A stretch of DNA of 64,000 nt from Mesorhizobium sp. (GTDB lineage: Bacteria; Pseudomonadota; Alphaproteobacteria; Rhizobiales; Rhizobiaceae). The stretch's first letter is position 1. The number at the start of each line of letters is the position of its first letter. This document shows, piece by piece, positions 1-9,773 of the stretch. Under the pieces are notes generated by a model. The model searched no databases. It was not told the DNA's origin and saw nothing but the letters and a program-made list of their open reading frames with translations. The DNA lies in contig SUGL01000004.1 of assembly GCA_004963905.1 (NCBI GenBank), forward strand, positions 62,001 through 126,000. The letters run 5' to 3'. A program made the position numbers and the translations under genes.

Positions 1-427
1 AACTGAGGAAAAGAAATCAAGTCAGCCTCTCTCGGAGGCTCACGAGCATCCCATGGATTTGGGCATAAGATTGCCGCCAGGCGTCGAGTTGGGGTTGAGA
101 AATGTATTGAAGGTCGAACGCGTAGAATATCCACGTTTCCGCTTCGCTACATGGCCCAATCGCCATCGAAACGAAGCGGGCAAATTCAGCTTTGGAGTGA
201 CTCTGCTTGGCAAATCCCTTTGCCAGATTGGCACATATGCCCTTACTCGAGCGGCGCAATTGATCGGCTAGCGCGTATTGCTCAATTTTCGGGAAAGTGA
301 GAGTGGCTTTGTGCACCTCAAGAGAGACTGTGTAAGCACGCTTGTAGACTTCTAGGTCTCGCGCACGCTCAACGAAGCGCCCTGGCCTCTCCATTCATCA
401 GTTCCCCAGTTCTTCAGTTCCTCAGTT
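1..427. repeat. Inverted repeats bounding the four-helix-bundle gene
   Basis: The 10-mer AACTGAGGAA at 1-10 is exactly the reverse complement of TTCCTCAGTT at 418-427, and the only gene between them is the four-helix-bundle gene. On the right the motif lies in four near-identical octamers (TCAGTTCC type, 398-429) running up to the tolB stop. The window edge cuts the left side, so its full extent is unknown. The arrangement suggests a small inserted cassette; that is inference. Confidence 0.55.
17..394 (-). CDS. Four helix bundle protein (S23/IVP family)
   Basis: This 125-residue protein looks like the four-helix-bundle family named after proteins encoded in 23S rRNA intervening sequences. 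Visible family marks are the early DLEVYKRAY segment, the central SSKGICANLAKGF segment and a later SMAIGPCSEAETW segment; it is almost all helix with no membrane span. Its role is unknown, and relatives form pentamers and may bind nucleic acid. It lies just after tolB on the same strand, where pal would normally follow, and is bounded by short inverted repeats. Start: the ATG right after the octamer repeats; no strong ribosome-binding site is seen. Confidence 0.8.
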   Translation of the reverse strand: MERPGRFVERARDLEVYKRAYTVSLEVHKATLTFPKIEQYALADQLRRSSKGICANLAKGFAKQSHSKAEFARFVSMAIGPCSEAETWIFYAFDLQYISQPQLDAWRQSYAQIHGMLVSLRERLT

Positions 428-428
428 C

Positions 429-1748
429 CTACTCCAGCAGCGGCGACCACGCTGGATCCGAGGCGAAGTTCGACGTCGGGATCTGCTGTTCGTTGCGGCC
501 GGTGAGATCGACCGTGACCAGCTTCGGCCCGCCGGCGGAGTCGCGGAAGAACATCAGCACGCGGCCGTTCGGCGCCCAGGTCGGCCCTTCCTGCTGGAAG
601 CCGGAGGAAAGGATGCGCTCACCCGAACCGTCGGTCTTCATGACGCCGATCTGGAACTCGCCGCCGCTCTGCTTGGTGAAGGCGATGAGGTCGCCGCGCG
701 GCGACCATACCGGCGTGGAATAGACGCCGTCGCCGAACGAGATGCGGTGCGGGTTGGAGCCGTCCGCGCCCATGACGTAGATCTGCGACCGGCCGCTGCC
801 GCCGCCGCGGTCGGAGGTGAAGACGATCTGCGAGCCGTCCGGCGAATAGGACGGCGAGGTGTCGATGGCGACCGAATTGGTGAGCCGCGTCGTCGTGCGG
901 CTCCTCAGATCCATGGCGAAGATGTTGGAGTTGCCGTCGTCGCGCAGCAGGCTCATGATCACCTTCTGGCCGTCCGGCGAGAAGCGCGGCGCGAACGTCA
1001 TGCCGGGGAAGTTGCCGACCAGCTCGCGCTGCCCGGTCTCGATCTGCAGCAGGTAGACCTTCGGCTGCCCGCTCTCATAGGACATGTAGGTGATTTCCTG
1101 CCGGTTCGGCGAGAAGCGCGGCGTCAGCACGATGGAGCGGCCGTCCGACAAATAGCGCACGTTGGCGCCGTCCTGGTCCATGATGGCGAGACGCTTCTTG
1201 CGCGCGTTCTTGGCGCCGGATTCGTCGACGAAGACGACGCGGGTGTCGAAATAGCCCTTTTCGCCGGTCAACCGCTCATAGATCGCGTCGGCGATGATAT
1301 GGGCGACGCGCCTGGTGTTGGCGTCATTGGCGAAGAACTGTTCGCCGGCCATCTGCTGGCCGGCAAAAGTGTCCCAAAGCCGGTACTGGGCGCGGATGCG
1401 GCCGTCGGCTTCCTTGCCGACGCTGCCGGTGACCAGCGCTTGCGCATTGATCACCTTCCAGTCGTCGAAGCGCGGCGTGGCGTCCGGGCCCGAGATCTTC
1501 TCGATGAAGGCGCTCTTGTCGATCGGCGCGAACAGGCCGGAGCGCTTCAGGTCGGCGGTGACGATTTCCGTGATCTGGGCTCCCAGCGCATCGTTGGACT
1601 GGAAATCCGTGATGGCGATCGGCAGCGGCTCGACATTGCCCTTGTTGACGTTGAGCTCGACGAGGGCCCAGGCCGGCAATGTGGCGGCGGCCGTCATGCC
1701 CAGCGCCATGGCTGCAATCGTCAGGAGCGGCTTGAGGAAAGATCTCAT
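429..1748 (-). CDS. tolB: Tol-Pal system beta-propeller protein TolB
   Basis: TolB is the periplasmic member of the Tol-Pal envelope system; it binds Pal and links the inner-membrane TolQRA motor to outer-membrane constriction during division. The 439 residues start with a signal peptide (about 1-28, ending near LPAWA), then the TolB amino-terminal domain (about 30-170), then PD40/WD40-like propeller blades from about 200 to the end, with repeated FSPDG, YSPDG and WSPRG motifs. It is the last tol gene here, 40 bases after tolA on the same strand. pal is not in the window and may lie beyond the left edge. Confidence 0.96.
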   Translation of the reverse strand: MRSFLKPLLTIAAMALGMTAAATLPAWALVELNVNKGNVEPLPIAITDFQSNDALGAQITEIVTADLKRSGLFAPIDKSAFIEKISGPDATPRFDDWKVINAQALVTGSVGKEADGRIRAQYRLWDTFAGQQMAGEQFFANDANTRRVAHIIADAIYERLTGEKGYFDTRVVFVDESGAKNARKKRLAIMDQDGANVRYLSDGRSIVLTPRFSPNRQEITYMSYESGQPKVYLLQIETGQRELVGNFPGMTFAPRFSPDGQKVIMSLLRDDGNSNIFAMDLRSRTTTRLTNSVAIDTSPSYSPDGSQIVFTSDRGGGSGRSQIYVMGADGSNPHRISFGDGVYSTPVWSPRGDLIAFTKQSGGEFQIGVMKTDGSGERILSSGFQQEGPTWAPNGRVLMFFRDSAGGPKLVTVDLTGRNEQQIPTSNFASDPAWSPLLE

Positions 1749-1788
1749 GTCTTCTCGCTTCTCTTCTTTGATGGTTCAGACGCAAGGC

Positions 1789-2943
1789 CTAGAGGCCGAG
1801 CATCTCCCGTGGATCGAACGTGACCCGGATGTCGTTCCAGATGTCCTGCTTGCCGGCGGGAACCTGCAGGCCGGCCACATCGCATTTTTGAACCGCGCGA
1901 ACGGCGCTTTCGTCGAACTGCCGGTTGCCGCTCGACTTTTCGACCGATGGACGGCCGTCGAGCTTGCCGTTGGTGTCGAGATTGAACCGGACCACGACGA
2001 CGAAATTCTCCGAGCCTTCCAGCCCCACGGGCAATGTCCAGCAGCCGCCGAGCTGAGATTCCAAGGCCCCCTGCTCCGACTTGGAGAGCTTCTGGCCCTG
2101 GTCCTTTTCGCCGCCGAGCGATGACTGCTGTGTCGAGCGCTTGGCGCCGCCGCCGGACGGCTTCTGCTTGTCGAGCAGCGCGGAAATCTCGTCGGCGTTG
2201 AATTGCTTCTCATCCGACTTCGGCTTGGAGGAAGCCTCCTTGACCGGCTTTTCCGCGTCCTTGCGTTCCGGCGCCTTGGCGCTCTCGGCGGGAGCGGGCT
2301 GCGGCTTCGGCCGCGCCTCGGGCGCCGGGGCGGAATCCGGAAGCTTGGCCTCCTCGGTCGGTTGTTCCTTGGCGATCGCCTCGGCGACGGCGTCGGGCTT
2401 CACCTCTTCCTTCTGGATGGCGGCGGTCGTGTCCTTCGGCGGCGAAGGCGTGGGTTCCTTGGCCGGTGCCGGCTTGGGGTCAGTCTGCTTGACCGGCTCG
2501 GGCTTGACCTCTTCCTTCGGCGCAGGCGTCGGCGCCACTTCGGTGGCCGGCACCGGCTTCGGCTTTTCCTGCGGCTTCGGCACGTCCTCGGCGGCCGGCT
2601 TCTCGGTCGGCGTCGGCGCCGGCGGCGGTGCGGACGTCTTCTCGACCGGCTTCGGCTTGGCCTCGTCCGTCACCGGTTTTTCGGTGTCGACGCTGTTCTC
2701 GCCGACCTTCTGGGCATCGGGGACGACGTCGGGGCGCTTGGTCGGCAGCGGCGCCGGCTTCTCATGCATGACCGCTTTCTTGTCGCCCTGCAGCGTCTGT
2801 GCGATCGCCTCCATCGGCACGATGTCGACCGCCACCGACTCCACGTCGGCGGCCGGCATGGCGGGCGGCGAGGACAGCGTGAACAGCCCGAAGGCCAGCG
2901 CCACGGCATGCAAGATGACCGATGTGGTGAGGCCGGTCCTCAT
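1789..2943 (-). CDS. tolA: TolA-like envelope-spanning protein
   Basis: This 384-residue protein has one amino-terminal membrane helix (about 5-25), then about 250 residues of Pro/Lys/Glu/Ala-rich linker (about 45-275) that should span the periplasm, and a compact C-terminal domain (about 285-384) resembling the TolA/TonB C-terminal fold, with two cysteines (GGCWTLP and VQKCDVAG). It would carry TolQR energy to TolB/Pal. It lies between tolR (8 bases) and tolB (40 bases) in one transcription unit. Assignment rests on architecture and position because TolA linkers diverge quickly. Confidence 0.85.
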   Translation of the reverse strand: MRTGLTTSVILHAVALAFGLFTLSSPPAMPAADVESVAVDIVPMEAIAQTLQGDKKAVMHEKPAPLPTKRPDVVPDAQKVGENSVDTEKPVTDEAKPKPVEKTSAPPPAPTPTEKPAAEDVPKPQEKPKPVPATEVAPTPAPKEEVKPEPVKQTDPKPAPAKEPTPSPPKDTTAAIQKEEVKPDAVAEAIAKEQPTEEAKLPDSAPAPEARPKPQPAPAESAKAPERKDAEKPVKEASSKPKSDEKQFNADEISALLDKQKPSGGGAKRSTQQSSLGGEKDQGQKLSKSEQGALESQLGGCWTLPVGLEGSENFVVVVRFNLDTNGKLDGRPSVEKSSGNRQFDESAVRAVQKCDVAGLQVPAGKQDIWNDIRVTFDPREMLGL

Positions 2944-2951
2944 CTTCGTGT

Positions 2952-3413
2952 CTATTGGTCCTGTTCCTGCAGCGAAACCAGGCCGATGTTCTTGTAGCCG
3001 GCCGCCGAAATGCGGGCCATGACCTTCATTGCGGTGCCGTAGTCCGTCGACTTGTCGCCGCGGATGAAGATGCGCTCGTCGTAGCCGGTCTTCGAGATCG
3101 CCTGCAGCTTCGCCACCAGTTCCTCGATCGGGATCTCGGTTTCCTGCAGGTAGATCTGGCCGGTCGCGTTGATCGACACGGTGATCGGCTGCGTGTCGAC
3201 GTTCAGCGCCTTTGCCTGCGTGTCGGGCAGGTCGATCGGAACGCCGACGGTCAAGAGCGGCGCCGCGACCATGAAGATGATCAACAGCACCAGCATCACG
3301 TCGACCATCGGCGTGACGTTGATTTCCGACATCAGGCCATGATGGCGTCCACGCCGCCTGTGGCCGCGTCCGCCTCGCCCTATGCCACCTGCGCTAGCAG
3401 TAGACATCCCCAT
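2952..3413 (-). CDS. tolR: TolR, ExbD/TolR proton-channel subunit
   Basis: TolR is the inner-membrane partner of TolQ and carries the proton-path aspartate. In this 153-residue protein the membrane helix (about 36-57) follows the typical SEINVTPMVDVM motif, with the key Asp at about residue 38. The periplasmic ExbD-like domain follows. The first 27 residues are Gly/Arg/His-rich, longer than in most TolR proteins; a start at the internal Met28 is possible. It is 9 bases from tolQ and 8 from tolA. Confidence 0.95.
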   Translation of the reverse strand: MGMSTASAGGIGRGGRGHRRRGRHHGLMSEINVTPMVDVMLVLLIIFMVAAPLLTVGVPIDLPDTQAKALNVDTQPITVSINATGQIYLQETEIPIEELVAKLQAISKTGYDERIFIRGDKSTDYGTAMKVMARISAAGYKNIGLVSLQEQDQ

Positions 3414-3422
3414 GATCGTTCC

Positions 3423-4133
<711 letters not shown>

Positions 4134-4422
4134 GGCTACGTCCTTAAGAATTTTCCGGGCATCGCTGGCGGCTGGCCCATGGGCATCCCTTTGGTCCGAT
4201 CGCGCGAAGCTTGAAGCTTGCGGGACAAGCCCCGAATGCACCGTTTCGCGGCCTTTTCAGGGCAAATATTGGTGAAAGGAAGGCGCACGAATTGCGCCAA
4301 ACTTCACCAATTCCTTCATGAACCGTTATGGTTAAGGATGGGTTAGGATATGAAGCGCGGCGCATTGCCGCGCCCAGCCCGGTTGGCGCCGTGCCTGGAG
4401 CCTTCCGGTTAATGCCTTAAGA

Positions 4423-4896
4423 TCAATCGCTTGCCTTCGGCATGAATGCAGCGACCCACTCTTTGGGAAACCGCCTTGGCCGGCCGTTTTCGCCGATGAT
4501 CGCCGCTTCGACCTTTGCCTCGACCAGCACCTCGCCGCCGCGCTTCAGTTGCTGCGCCATGAAGATGCGGGCTCCGGAAATGTCCTCGGTGCGCGTATCG
4601 ATGGTGAGGATGTCGTCCATGCGGGCCGGCGAGCGGAAGTCGATCTCCATGCGCCGCACCACCCAGACGATGCGTTCGCCATGTTTCCCATCCAAAAGCT
4701 CGGTGTGATGGACGCCGGCAAGCCTGAGGTAATCCGAACGGCCCCGTTCGAGGAATTCGAGGTAGCGCGCATGGTAGACGACGCCGGAGAAGTCGGTGTC
4801 GGCATAGTAGACCCGGGCCATCAGGCGATGGCCGGATTCCGTCAGCGCCCCTGAAAGGCCGGCGCTGAGCGCCGCCGATTCACCATGATCGTCCAT
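4423..4896 (-). CDS. ybgC: YbgC-type acyl-CoA thioesterase (hotdog fold)
   Basis: This 157-residue hotdog-fold thioesterase belongs to the Tol-Pal-associated YbgC family. The signature YYADTDFSGVVYHARYLEF lies at about residues 29-47 and holds the catalytic Asp. It probably hydrolyses acyl-CoA and is tied to envelope phospholipid homeostasis. The start at 4896 has an AAGGAAAG ribosome-binding site; a longer frame to 5004 would overlap the divergent GH5 gene. It lies immediately upstream of tolQ, the standard order, with about 290 bases between. Confidence 0.93.
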   Translation of the reverse strand: MDDHGESAALSAGLSGALTESGHRLMARVYYADTDFSGVVYHARYLEFLERGRSDYLRLAGVHHTELLDGKHGERIVWVVRRMEIDFRSPARMDDILTIDTRTEDISGARIFMAQQLKRGGEVLVEAKVEAAIIGENGRPRRFPKEWVAAFMPKASD

Positions 4897-4997
4897 CGCG
4901 CTTTCCTTTTCAGGCCCGAACGGGCACCTGTTCGTTCGCGCGCGCCCATCCCAGACTGCTTGGCGGCTCGGGGCGGCGCGCATGGCGCGGGAACCGG

Positions 4998-6248
4998 ATG
5001 GCACTGTTGGGCGCGATGATCAAGACCTTGATGGTGGTCCTGCTGGCGCTTGCCACCCTGGCGATGCCCGCCAAAGCGGCGACGTTCTCGATGAAGCGCG
5101 GTCTCAACCTCGACCAGTGGACGACCTGGACCGGCGAGGAGAAATGGAACGACCCGAGCGCCATCCTGCCCTATCCGGAATGGCGCAAGTTCCTGAAAAC
5201 GGATGACCTCAAGACGCTGAAGGATGCCGGTTTCGATTTCCTGCGCATGCCGGTCGACCCCTCGCCCTTCCTGTCCGACGAGACGCTTTCGCTGCGCGAC
5301 GACCTCTACGCCAGCGTGCTGGATTCGGCGCGCATGATCAACCGCGCCGGGCTGAAAGTGATCGTCGACCTGCATCTCATCCCGGCTGGCGGCAACCGCA
5401 AGATCGGCATGAGCGAGGTGATGGACGATCCCGCGACCTTCGACGCCTATGTCGAGGTCGTGCGCAAGATGGCGCATACGCTATCGGGAGAAGATCCAAG
5501 CCAGCTTGCCTTCGAACCGATGAACGAGCCGATCGTCGATTGCGACGACAACGGCACGAATCTGTGGCCGGACCGCCAGAAGAAATTGTTCGCGGCGGCG
5601 CGGTCTTCCGCCACCGGGCTGACGCTCATCCTCACCGGCGGCTGCTACTCGAACGCGGCCTCGCTGGCCAAGATCGATCCGAAGGCGATTCCCGACGACA
5701 ACATCATCTGGGCTTTCCATTCCTACGATCCGTTTCTTTTGACGCATCAAGGCGCGACCTGGGCCGGCGACTTCATCCGCTACGTCACCGGCTTGCCCTA
5801 CCCCTTAACCGCAGTGCCACGTGCGCAACTCGATGTGGCGCTGGAGACGATCCGCGACAGGATCAGAGCCGAGGCGCCATGGACGCGCCGCAGCGGCATG
5901 CTTGCCTATCTCGACGAGCAGGTCGCCAGCATGGACACACCCGACAAGCTCGTCGGCCAGATGGATGCGCCCTTCAAGATCGTCGAGGGCTGGGCGAAAG
6001 CCAACGGCGTCAAGCCGCAAGACATCACGCTCGGCGAGTTCGGCATGATCCGCCAGGAATACGGCAACGCCTATGTGATGCCCGCCGAATATCGCGCCGC
6101 CTATGTCAGGGACATGATCGCGCGCGCCGAGGCGCGTGGCTTTTCCTGGTCGGTATGGGGCTATGGCGGCGCCTTCGGCATCGTCGACGCCTTCGACGGC
6201 GACAAGGCCGAGCCCAACGTGATGGACGCGATCAGGTCGCTTCACTAA
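4998..6248 (+). CDS. Glycoside hydrolase family 5 (cellulase-like), exported
   Basis: This 416-residue exported glycosidase has a signal peptide at about 1-27 (hydrophobic LMVVLLALATLAMP, then AKAA). The GH5 barrel follows: GLNLDQW near the start, FLRMPVD, the acid/base motif AFEPMNEP at about residue 174, and the nucleophile motif LGEFG at about 346. The substrate is probably a beta-1,4- or beta-1,3-glucan, but specificity cannot be read. It stands alone, divergent from ybgC; Met7 (5016) is an alternative start. Rhizobia use such enzymes for exopolysaccharide or plant wall trimming; that is inference. Confidence 0.88.
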   Translation: MALLGAMIKTLMVVLLALATLAMPAKAATFSMKRGLNLDQWTTWTGEEKWNDPSAILPYPEWRKFLKTDDLKTLKDAGFDFLRMPVDPSPFLSDETLSLRDDLYASVLDSARMINRAGLKVIVDLHLIPAGGNRKIGMSEVMDDPATFDAYVEVVRKMAHTLSGEDPSQLAFEPMNEPIVDCDDNGTNLWPDRQKKLFAAARSSATGLTLILTGGCYSNAASLAKIDPKAIPDDNIIWAFHSYDPFLLTHQGATWAGDFIRYVTGLPYPLTAVPRAQLDVALETIRDRIRAEAPWTRRSGMLAYLDEQVASMDTPDKLVGQMDAPFKIVEGWAKANGVKPQDITLGEFGMIRQEYGNAYVMPAEYRAAYVRDMIARAEARGFSWSVWGYGGAFGIVDAFDGDKAEPNVMDAIRSLH

Positions 6249-6292
6249 GCAATTCCAGGAAAAGTGTGTAGCGGTTTTACGTCCGGAATTGC
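6249..6292. repeat. Palindromic intergenic repeat, copy 1
   Basis: Inverted arms GCAATTCC (6249-6256) and GGAATTGC (6285-6292) enclose a core with AAAAGTGTGTAGCGGTTTT. A close relative lies at 36289-36332. It sits between convergent genes and may act as a bidirectional terminator or be a short interspersed element. Confidence 0.65.
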
Positions 6293-6306
6293 GAAAAAAC
6301 CGAGAG

Positions 6307-7209
6307 CTAGCCGAGATCGATCTGCAGGATCTCCGGCCGTACGCCGAAGCGCACCGGCATGATGCTGAAGCCGAGCCCGCCCGACACGATCAGGTTGCGA
6401 TCGTTTTCCACGACGTGGCCGTAGGCGAAGCGGTTGCCATAGGCGGAGGGCACGACCGGCGAATAGCCGAACAGCCGCACCTGCCCGCCATGGGTGTGGC
6501 CCGACAGCGTCAGCGAAACACGCCACGGCACCTTCGTGAAAATGTCGGGTTCGTGCGCCAGCAGAATGATGGGCTCGCTGTTTGCCACCTTGGCCAAGGT
6601 CCCATCGAGATCATCGAAGCCTTGGAAACCGTGGCGTGCCTTGGCCTTGTTCGGCAGCAGCGCAAGCTGATCGGCTAGCCCTGCGATCCAAAAGCCCTGC
6701 CCGTCTTTCTCCAGCCGCACGACATCGTTCTCCAGCACCGGAATGCCGACATGTTCGAGCGCCTGGCGCGACTGAGTTGGACCGGCTTCCGCGCGTTGCG
6801 CCCGGATATCCGTCCACCAGTCATGATTGCCGAGGATTGAGAACACGCCGAGCGGCGCCTCGAGTCCGGACAGAGCCTCGGCCCACTCCGCAACTCGAAC
6901 CCACCCCGTCACCAGGCGGGTTCCTGCCGTATAGTCGCCAAGCAGCACGATGAGATCGGGCTGCAGCGCATTGGCCTCCGCGGCAAGCGAGGCGATCCGC
7001 TCCGGCGTCATCCAGGGTCGGCAGGCGTGGATGTCGGCCAGCGCCACGACGCGAAGCTTGAGCCCCGCCGGCCAGTGCGGCGGTGTCAGGGCGTAGCGCT
7101 TCACATGCGTAAGCAGCATCGGCTCTATGCCGATCGCATAGGCGCTGAGCGACACCATCGACAGGAACGAGCCGCCGACAAGCCGCAGGAAGCCACGTCT
7201 GGTGATCAT
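6307..7209 (-). CDS. Metallophosphoesterase with Tat-like signal
   Basis: A 300-residue calcineurin-like phosphoesterase. The amino terminus MITRRGFLRLVGG is a twin-arginine-type signal followed by a hydrophobic stretch. Metal-binding motifs occur in order: ALADIHACRPWM (about 56), LLGDYT (about 89), ILGNHDWW (about 125) and LSGHTHGGQVRLFGY (about 239). The layout matches the YaeI/YkuE subgroup, predicted to act outside the cytoplasm on phospholipid-like substrates, though the substrate is unknown. It lies downstream of ruvB on the same strand, 129 bases away. Confidence 0.87.
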   Translation of the reverse strand: MITRRGFLRLVGGSFLSMVSLSAYAIGIEPMLLTHVKRYALTPPHWPAGLKLRVVALADIHACRPWMTPERIASLAAEANALQPDLIVLLGDYTAGTRLVTGWVRVAEWAEALSGLEAPLGVFSILGNHDWWTDIRAQRAEAGPTQSRQALEHVGIPVLENDVVRLEKDGQGFWIAGLADQLALLPNKAKARHGFQGFDDLDGTLAKVANSEPIILLAHEPDIFTKVPWRVSLTLSGHTHGGQVRLFGYSPVVPSAYGNRFAYGHVVENDRNLIVSGGLGFSIMPVRFGVRPEILQIDLG

Positions 7210-7338
7210 CGATTGGCGGTGCCCGTTCCGTTGAACCGGAGTGGCGTTAGAGCCGGCGATTGCGCCTTCAGCTTGGCCGAGGCGAGCAGTTTTCGCGCAG
7301 ACAAGTCCCTTCTGGCGTCGCGGCCGGACAAAATTCCG

Positions 7339-8376
7339 TTACTCTTCCTGGAACAGGCTGATCTGCTGCTGGGCGAGGTCCTTCGGCGCTTCGAGGCCGA
7401 GATGCCGCCAGGCATTGGCGGTCAGCACGCGGCCGCGCGGCGTGCGCTGGATGAAGCCCTGCTGGATGAGATAGGGCTCGATGATGTCCTCGATGGCGTC
7501 GCGCGGTTCCGACAGTCCCGCGGCGATCGTCTCGATGCCGACCGGCCCGCCGCCGAAGTTGCGGGCGATCATCGAAAGATAGCGGCGGTCGAGCGCGTCG
7601 AGCCCGAGCCCGTCGACCTCCAGCCTGGTCAGCGCCTCGTCGGCGATGCGCTTGTCGACATGGCCGTTACCGGCGACCGAGGCGAAGTCGCGCACCCGGC
7701 GCAACAGTCGTCCGGCGATGCGCGGCGTGCCGCGGGCGCGGCGCGCGATCTCCAGCGCGCCGTCGTCGCCGAGCGGCATCGAGAGGATGCGCGCGCCGCG
7801 GCGCACGATCTGCTCGAGTTCCTCGACCGTGTAGAAATTGAGCCTGACCGGGATGCCGAAACGGTCGCGCAGCGGGTTGGTCAAAAGCCCGAGCCGGGTC
7901 GTCGCCGCGACCAGCGTGAAGCGGGCGAGGTCGATCTTGACCGAGCGCGCCGCAGGCCCTTCGCCGATGATCAGGTCAAGCTGGAAATCCTCCATCGCCG
8001 GATAGAGGATTTCCTCCACCGCCGGGTTGAGCCGATGGATCTCGTCGATGAAGAGCACGTCGCGCTCCTCGAGATTGGTGAGCAGCGCCGCGAGATCGCC
8101 GGCCTTGGCGATGACCGGCCCCGAGGTCGAGCGGAAATTGACGCCGAGCTCGCGCGCCATGATCTGCGCCAGCGTCGTCTTGCCGAGCCCCGGTGGGCCG
8201 ACGAACAGCACATGGTCGAGCGCCTCGCCCCGGCTCTTGGCGGCATCGACAAAGACCTTGAGATTGGCGCGCACCGCCGCCTGGCCGACGAACTCGTCGA
8301 GCGACTGCGGCCGCAAGCTCTGGTCGGCATCCTCGCCGCGCTTGTCGGGGGCAATGAGGCGGGGCGAAAGGCTCAT
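7339..8376 (-). CDS. ruvB: Holliday junction branch migration ATPase RuvB
   Basis: RuvB is the AAA+ motor that drives branch migration of Holliday junctions with RuvA. The 345-residue length is typical. Visible marks: Walker [13 protein letters not shown] at about residue 61, Walker [15 protein letters not shown] at about 109, the [16 protein letters not shown] sensor region at about 159, and the winged-helix domain ending in [10 protein letters not shown]. It follows ruvA by 43 bases. Confidence 0.97.
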   Translation of the reverse strand: MSLSPRLIAPDKRGEDADQSLRPQSLDEFVGQAAVRANLKVFVDAAKSRGEALDHVLFVGPPGLGKTTLAQIMARELGVNFRSTSGPVIAKAGDLAALLTNLEERDVLFIDEIHRLNPAVEEILYPAMEDFQLDLIIGEGPAARSVKIDLARFTLVAATTRLGLLTNPLRDRFGIPVRLNFYTVEELEQIVRRGARILSMPLGDDGALEIARRARGTPRIAGRLLRRVRDFASVAGNGHVDKRIADEALTRLEVDGLGLDALDRRYLSMIARNFGGGPVGIETIAAGLSEPRDAIEDIIEPYLIQQGFIQRTPRGRVLTANAWRHLGLEAPKDLAQQQISLFQEE

Positions 8377-8419
8377 GCCGCCTTCCTTGCATATGGCCGA
8401 TGGCGGGACAAGCGCCTCT

Positions 8420-9040
8420 TCACCGCGCCAATTCCTTCAAGCCGAAGCGGATCAGCTTCGAGGCGTCGGCGCCATCGCCGGCCGACTTCAGCGCCGCGGC
8501 CACCGCGTTCGCCGCGATGTCGCGCGAATAGCCGAGATTGACCAGCGCCGAGACCGCGTCGGTGATCGGCGCGGCGGCGACGCCTTCGCCCAGTTCCTGC
8601 TTGAGGCCGATCGTGCCGGTCGCGGCGCCCGCATAGGCCGGGGCCTTGGTGCGCAACTCGGTGACGATGCGCTCGGCCACCTTCTTGCCGACGCCCGGCG
8701 CGCGCGAGACCATGGCGATGTCGCGCAGCGCGATCGCGTTGGCGAGATCGGCCGGCGCCAGCGTCGACAGCACCGCCAGCGCCACCTTGGCGCCGACGCC
8801 CTGCACATTGTTCATCAGGAGGCGGAACCATTCGCGCTCCAGCGCGGTCTGGAAGCCGTAGAGCCGGATCATGTCCTCGCGCACATAGGTCTCGATGAAC
8901 AGCACCACCGCCTCGCCGGGCGACGGTAGCGATGCCAGCGTGCGCGCCGAGCAGTGGGCGACATAGCCGACGCCATGAACGTCGACGAGGCAGGAGTCCT
9001 CGTCGATCTCATCCAGCGTGCCTTTCAGCTTGCCGATCAT
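8420..9040 (-). CDS. ruvA: Holliday junction DNA-binding protein RuvA
   Basis: RuvA tetramers bind four-way junctions and load RuvB. The 206-residue product has the OB-fold start [12 protein letters not shown], helix-hairpin-helix motifs in the middle ([14 protein letters not shown] at about 80 and [16 protein letters not shown] at about 115), an Ala-rich linker and a C-terminal UBA-like RuvB-binding domain (from about 158). It starts 10 bases after the vapC stop, so it may depend on read-through from ruvC-vapBC or a promoter inside vapC. Confidence 0.97.
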   Translation of the reverse strand: MIGKLKGTLDEIDEDSCLVDVHGVGYVAHCSARTLASLPSPGEAVVLFIETYVREDMIRLYGFQTALEREWFRLLMNNVQGVGAKVALAVLSTLAPADLANAIALRDIAMVSRAPGVGKKVAERIVTELRTKAPAYAGAATGTIGLKQELGEGVAAAPITDAVSALVNLGYSRDIAANAVAAALKSAGDGADASKLIRFGLKELAR

Positions 9041-9050
9041 GTCCTGGCTT

Positions 9051-9470
9051 TCATGGGTGCGTTTCCGGAGAGATGATTTCGAGGTCAGGAAAATAGCTGC
9101 GGTAACGAGCGGGGTCGCGTGTCAAAAGACGGTGCCCGGCAACAGCCGCATGAGCGCCAATGAAAAAGTCGGGCAGCGTCCTTTCCCGAACACCGCCTGC
9201 GCGGCGGTAACGGAAATGCGCGACACCGGCCGCAAAAGCCGCTTCCCACGGTACAGGCTCGCGGTCGATCTCAAGCATGTCGGTCGCTCTTTTAAGCTGC
9301 GCCTCCGTCGTGATCAGCGGGGCAAGCTCGGACCAGACGATCGTGTTGACCACCAATGCTCCCTCGCGCCGACAGGTGGCGATGGCCTTGGCCGACCATT
9401 CCGTCGAGGGTCCGCCTGGACCCCAGACATCGATCAGCACATTCGTGTCAACCAACGTCGAGATTTTCAC
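9051..9470 (-). CDS. vapC: VapC-family PIN-domain ribonuclease toxin
   Basis: This 139-residue PIN-domain protein is the toxin of a type II module. Acidic active-site residues are visible: LVDTNVLID at the start (D8), a mid-protein Glu in VWSELAPL, and [10 protein letters not shown] followed by [16 protein letters not shown] at the C-terminus. VapC toxins cut tRNA or rRNA; the target here is unknown. It overlaps vapB by 23 bases, and the pair sits between ruvC and ruvA, usually adjacent genes. Confidence 0.9.
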   Translation of the reverse strand: MKISTLVDTNVLIDVWGPGGPSTEWSAKAIATCRREGALVVNTIVWSELAPLITTEAQLKRATDMLEIDREPVPWEAAFAAGVAHFRYRRAGGVRERTLPDFFIGAHAAVAGHRLLTRDPARYRSYFPDLEIISPETHP

Positions 9471-9717
9471 GCGGACCCCTCAGCCATTCCATGTATTCGT
9501 CGGTCGTCATACCGCCCAGATCCAGGGTCCCTTCCATCCTATCGAGAACCTCCCTGAATTTGCGGGAGGCTTCCTCCTCGGACAGGTTTTCATCGACGGC
9601 GACGAGCCGAGCCCCGCCGTCCGTGGCGACGAATTCCACTTCGGAGCCAGGGCCGATACCCAGGTGATCCCTGATCTGCTTCGGAATTGTGACTTGTCCC
9701 TTGGTGGTCACGCGCAT
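9448..9717 (-). CDS. vapB: VapB-type antitoxin, AbrB/MazE fold
   Basis: This 89-residue antitoxin starts with a SpoVT/AbrB swapped-hairpin DNA-binding domain (MRVTTKGQVTIPKQIR, residues 1-16, followed by the IGPGSEVEF strand). The acidic C-terminal half (about 55-89) would wrap the VapC active site. Its last 23 bases overlap vapC. One base upstream of the ATG is a perfect 8-base inverted repeat that probably serves as its operator, with the ribosome-binding GAGG inside it. Confidence 0.92.
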   Translation of the reverse strand: MRVTTKGQVTIPKQIRDHLGIGPGSEVEFVATDGGARLVAVDENLSEEEASRKFREVLDRMEGTLDLGGMTTDEYMEWLRGPRENLDVG

Positions 9718-9718
9718 G

Positions 9719-9739
9719 GTAATACCTCGTTGGTATTAC
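9719..9739 (-). promoter_or_regulatory. Probable VapBC operator containing the vapB ribosome-binding site
   Basis: GTAATACC (9719-9726) and GGTATTAC (9732-9739) are perfect 8-base inverted arms with a 5-base spacer. Read on the coding strand, the spacer and second arm supply ACGAGGT, spaced well for the vapB ATG at 9717. Repressor binding could therefore block both transcription and ribosome loading; that is inference. Confidence 0.7.
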
Positions 9740-9773
9740 TTACTGTATCAATGAGAACAAGTCAAGAACATCG

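Noticed and set aside
747..1823. Long plus-strand frame opposite tolB
   Set aside because: Arg/Ala/Val/Gly-rich composition typical of antisense of a GC-rich gene; tolB on the other strand is clear.
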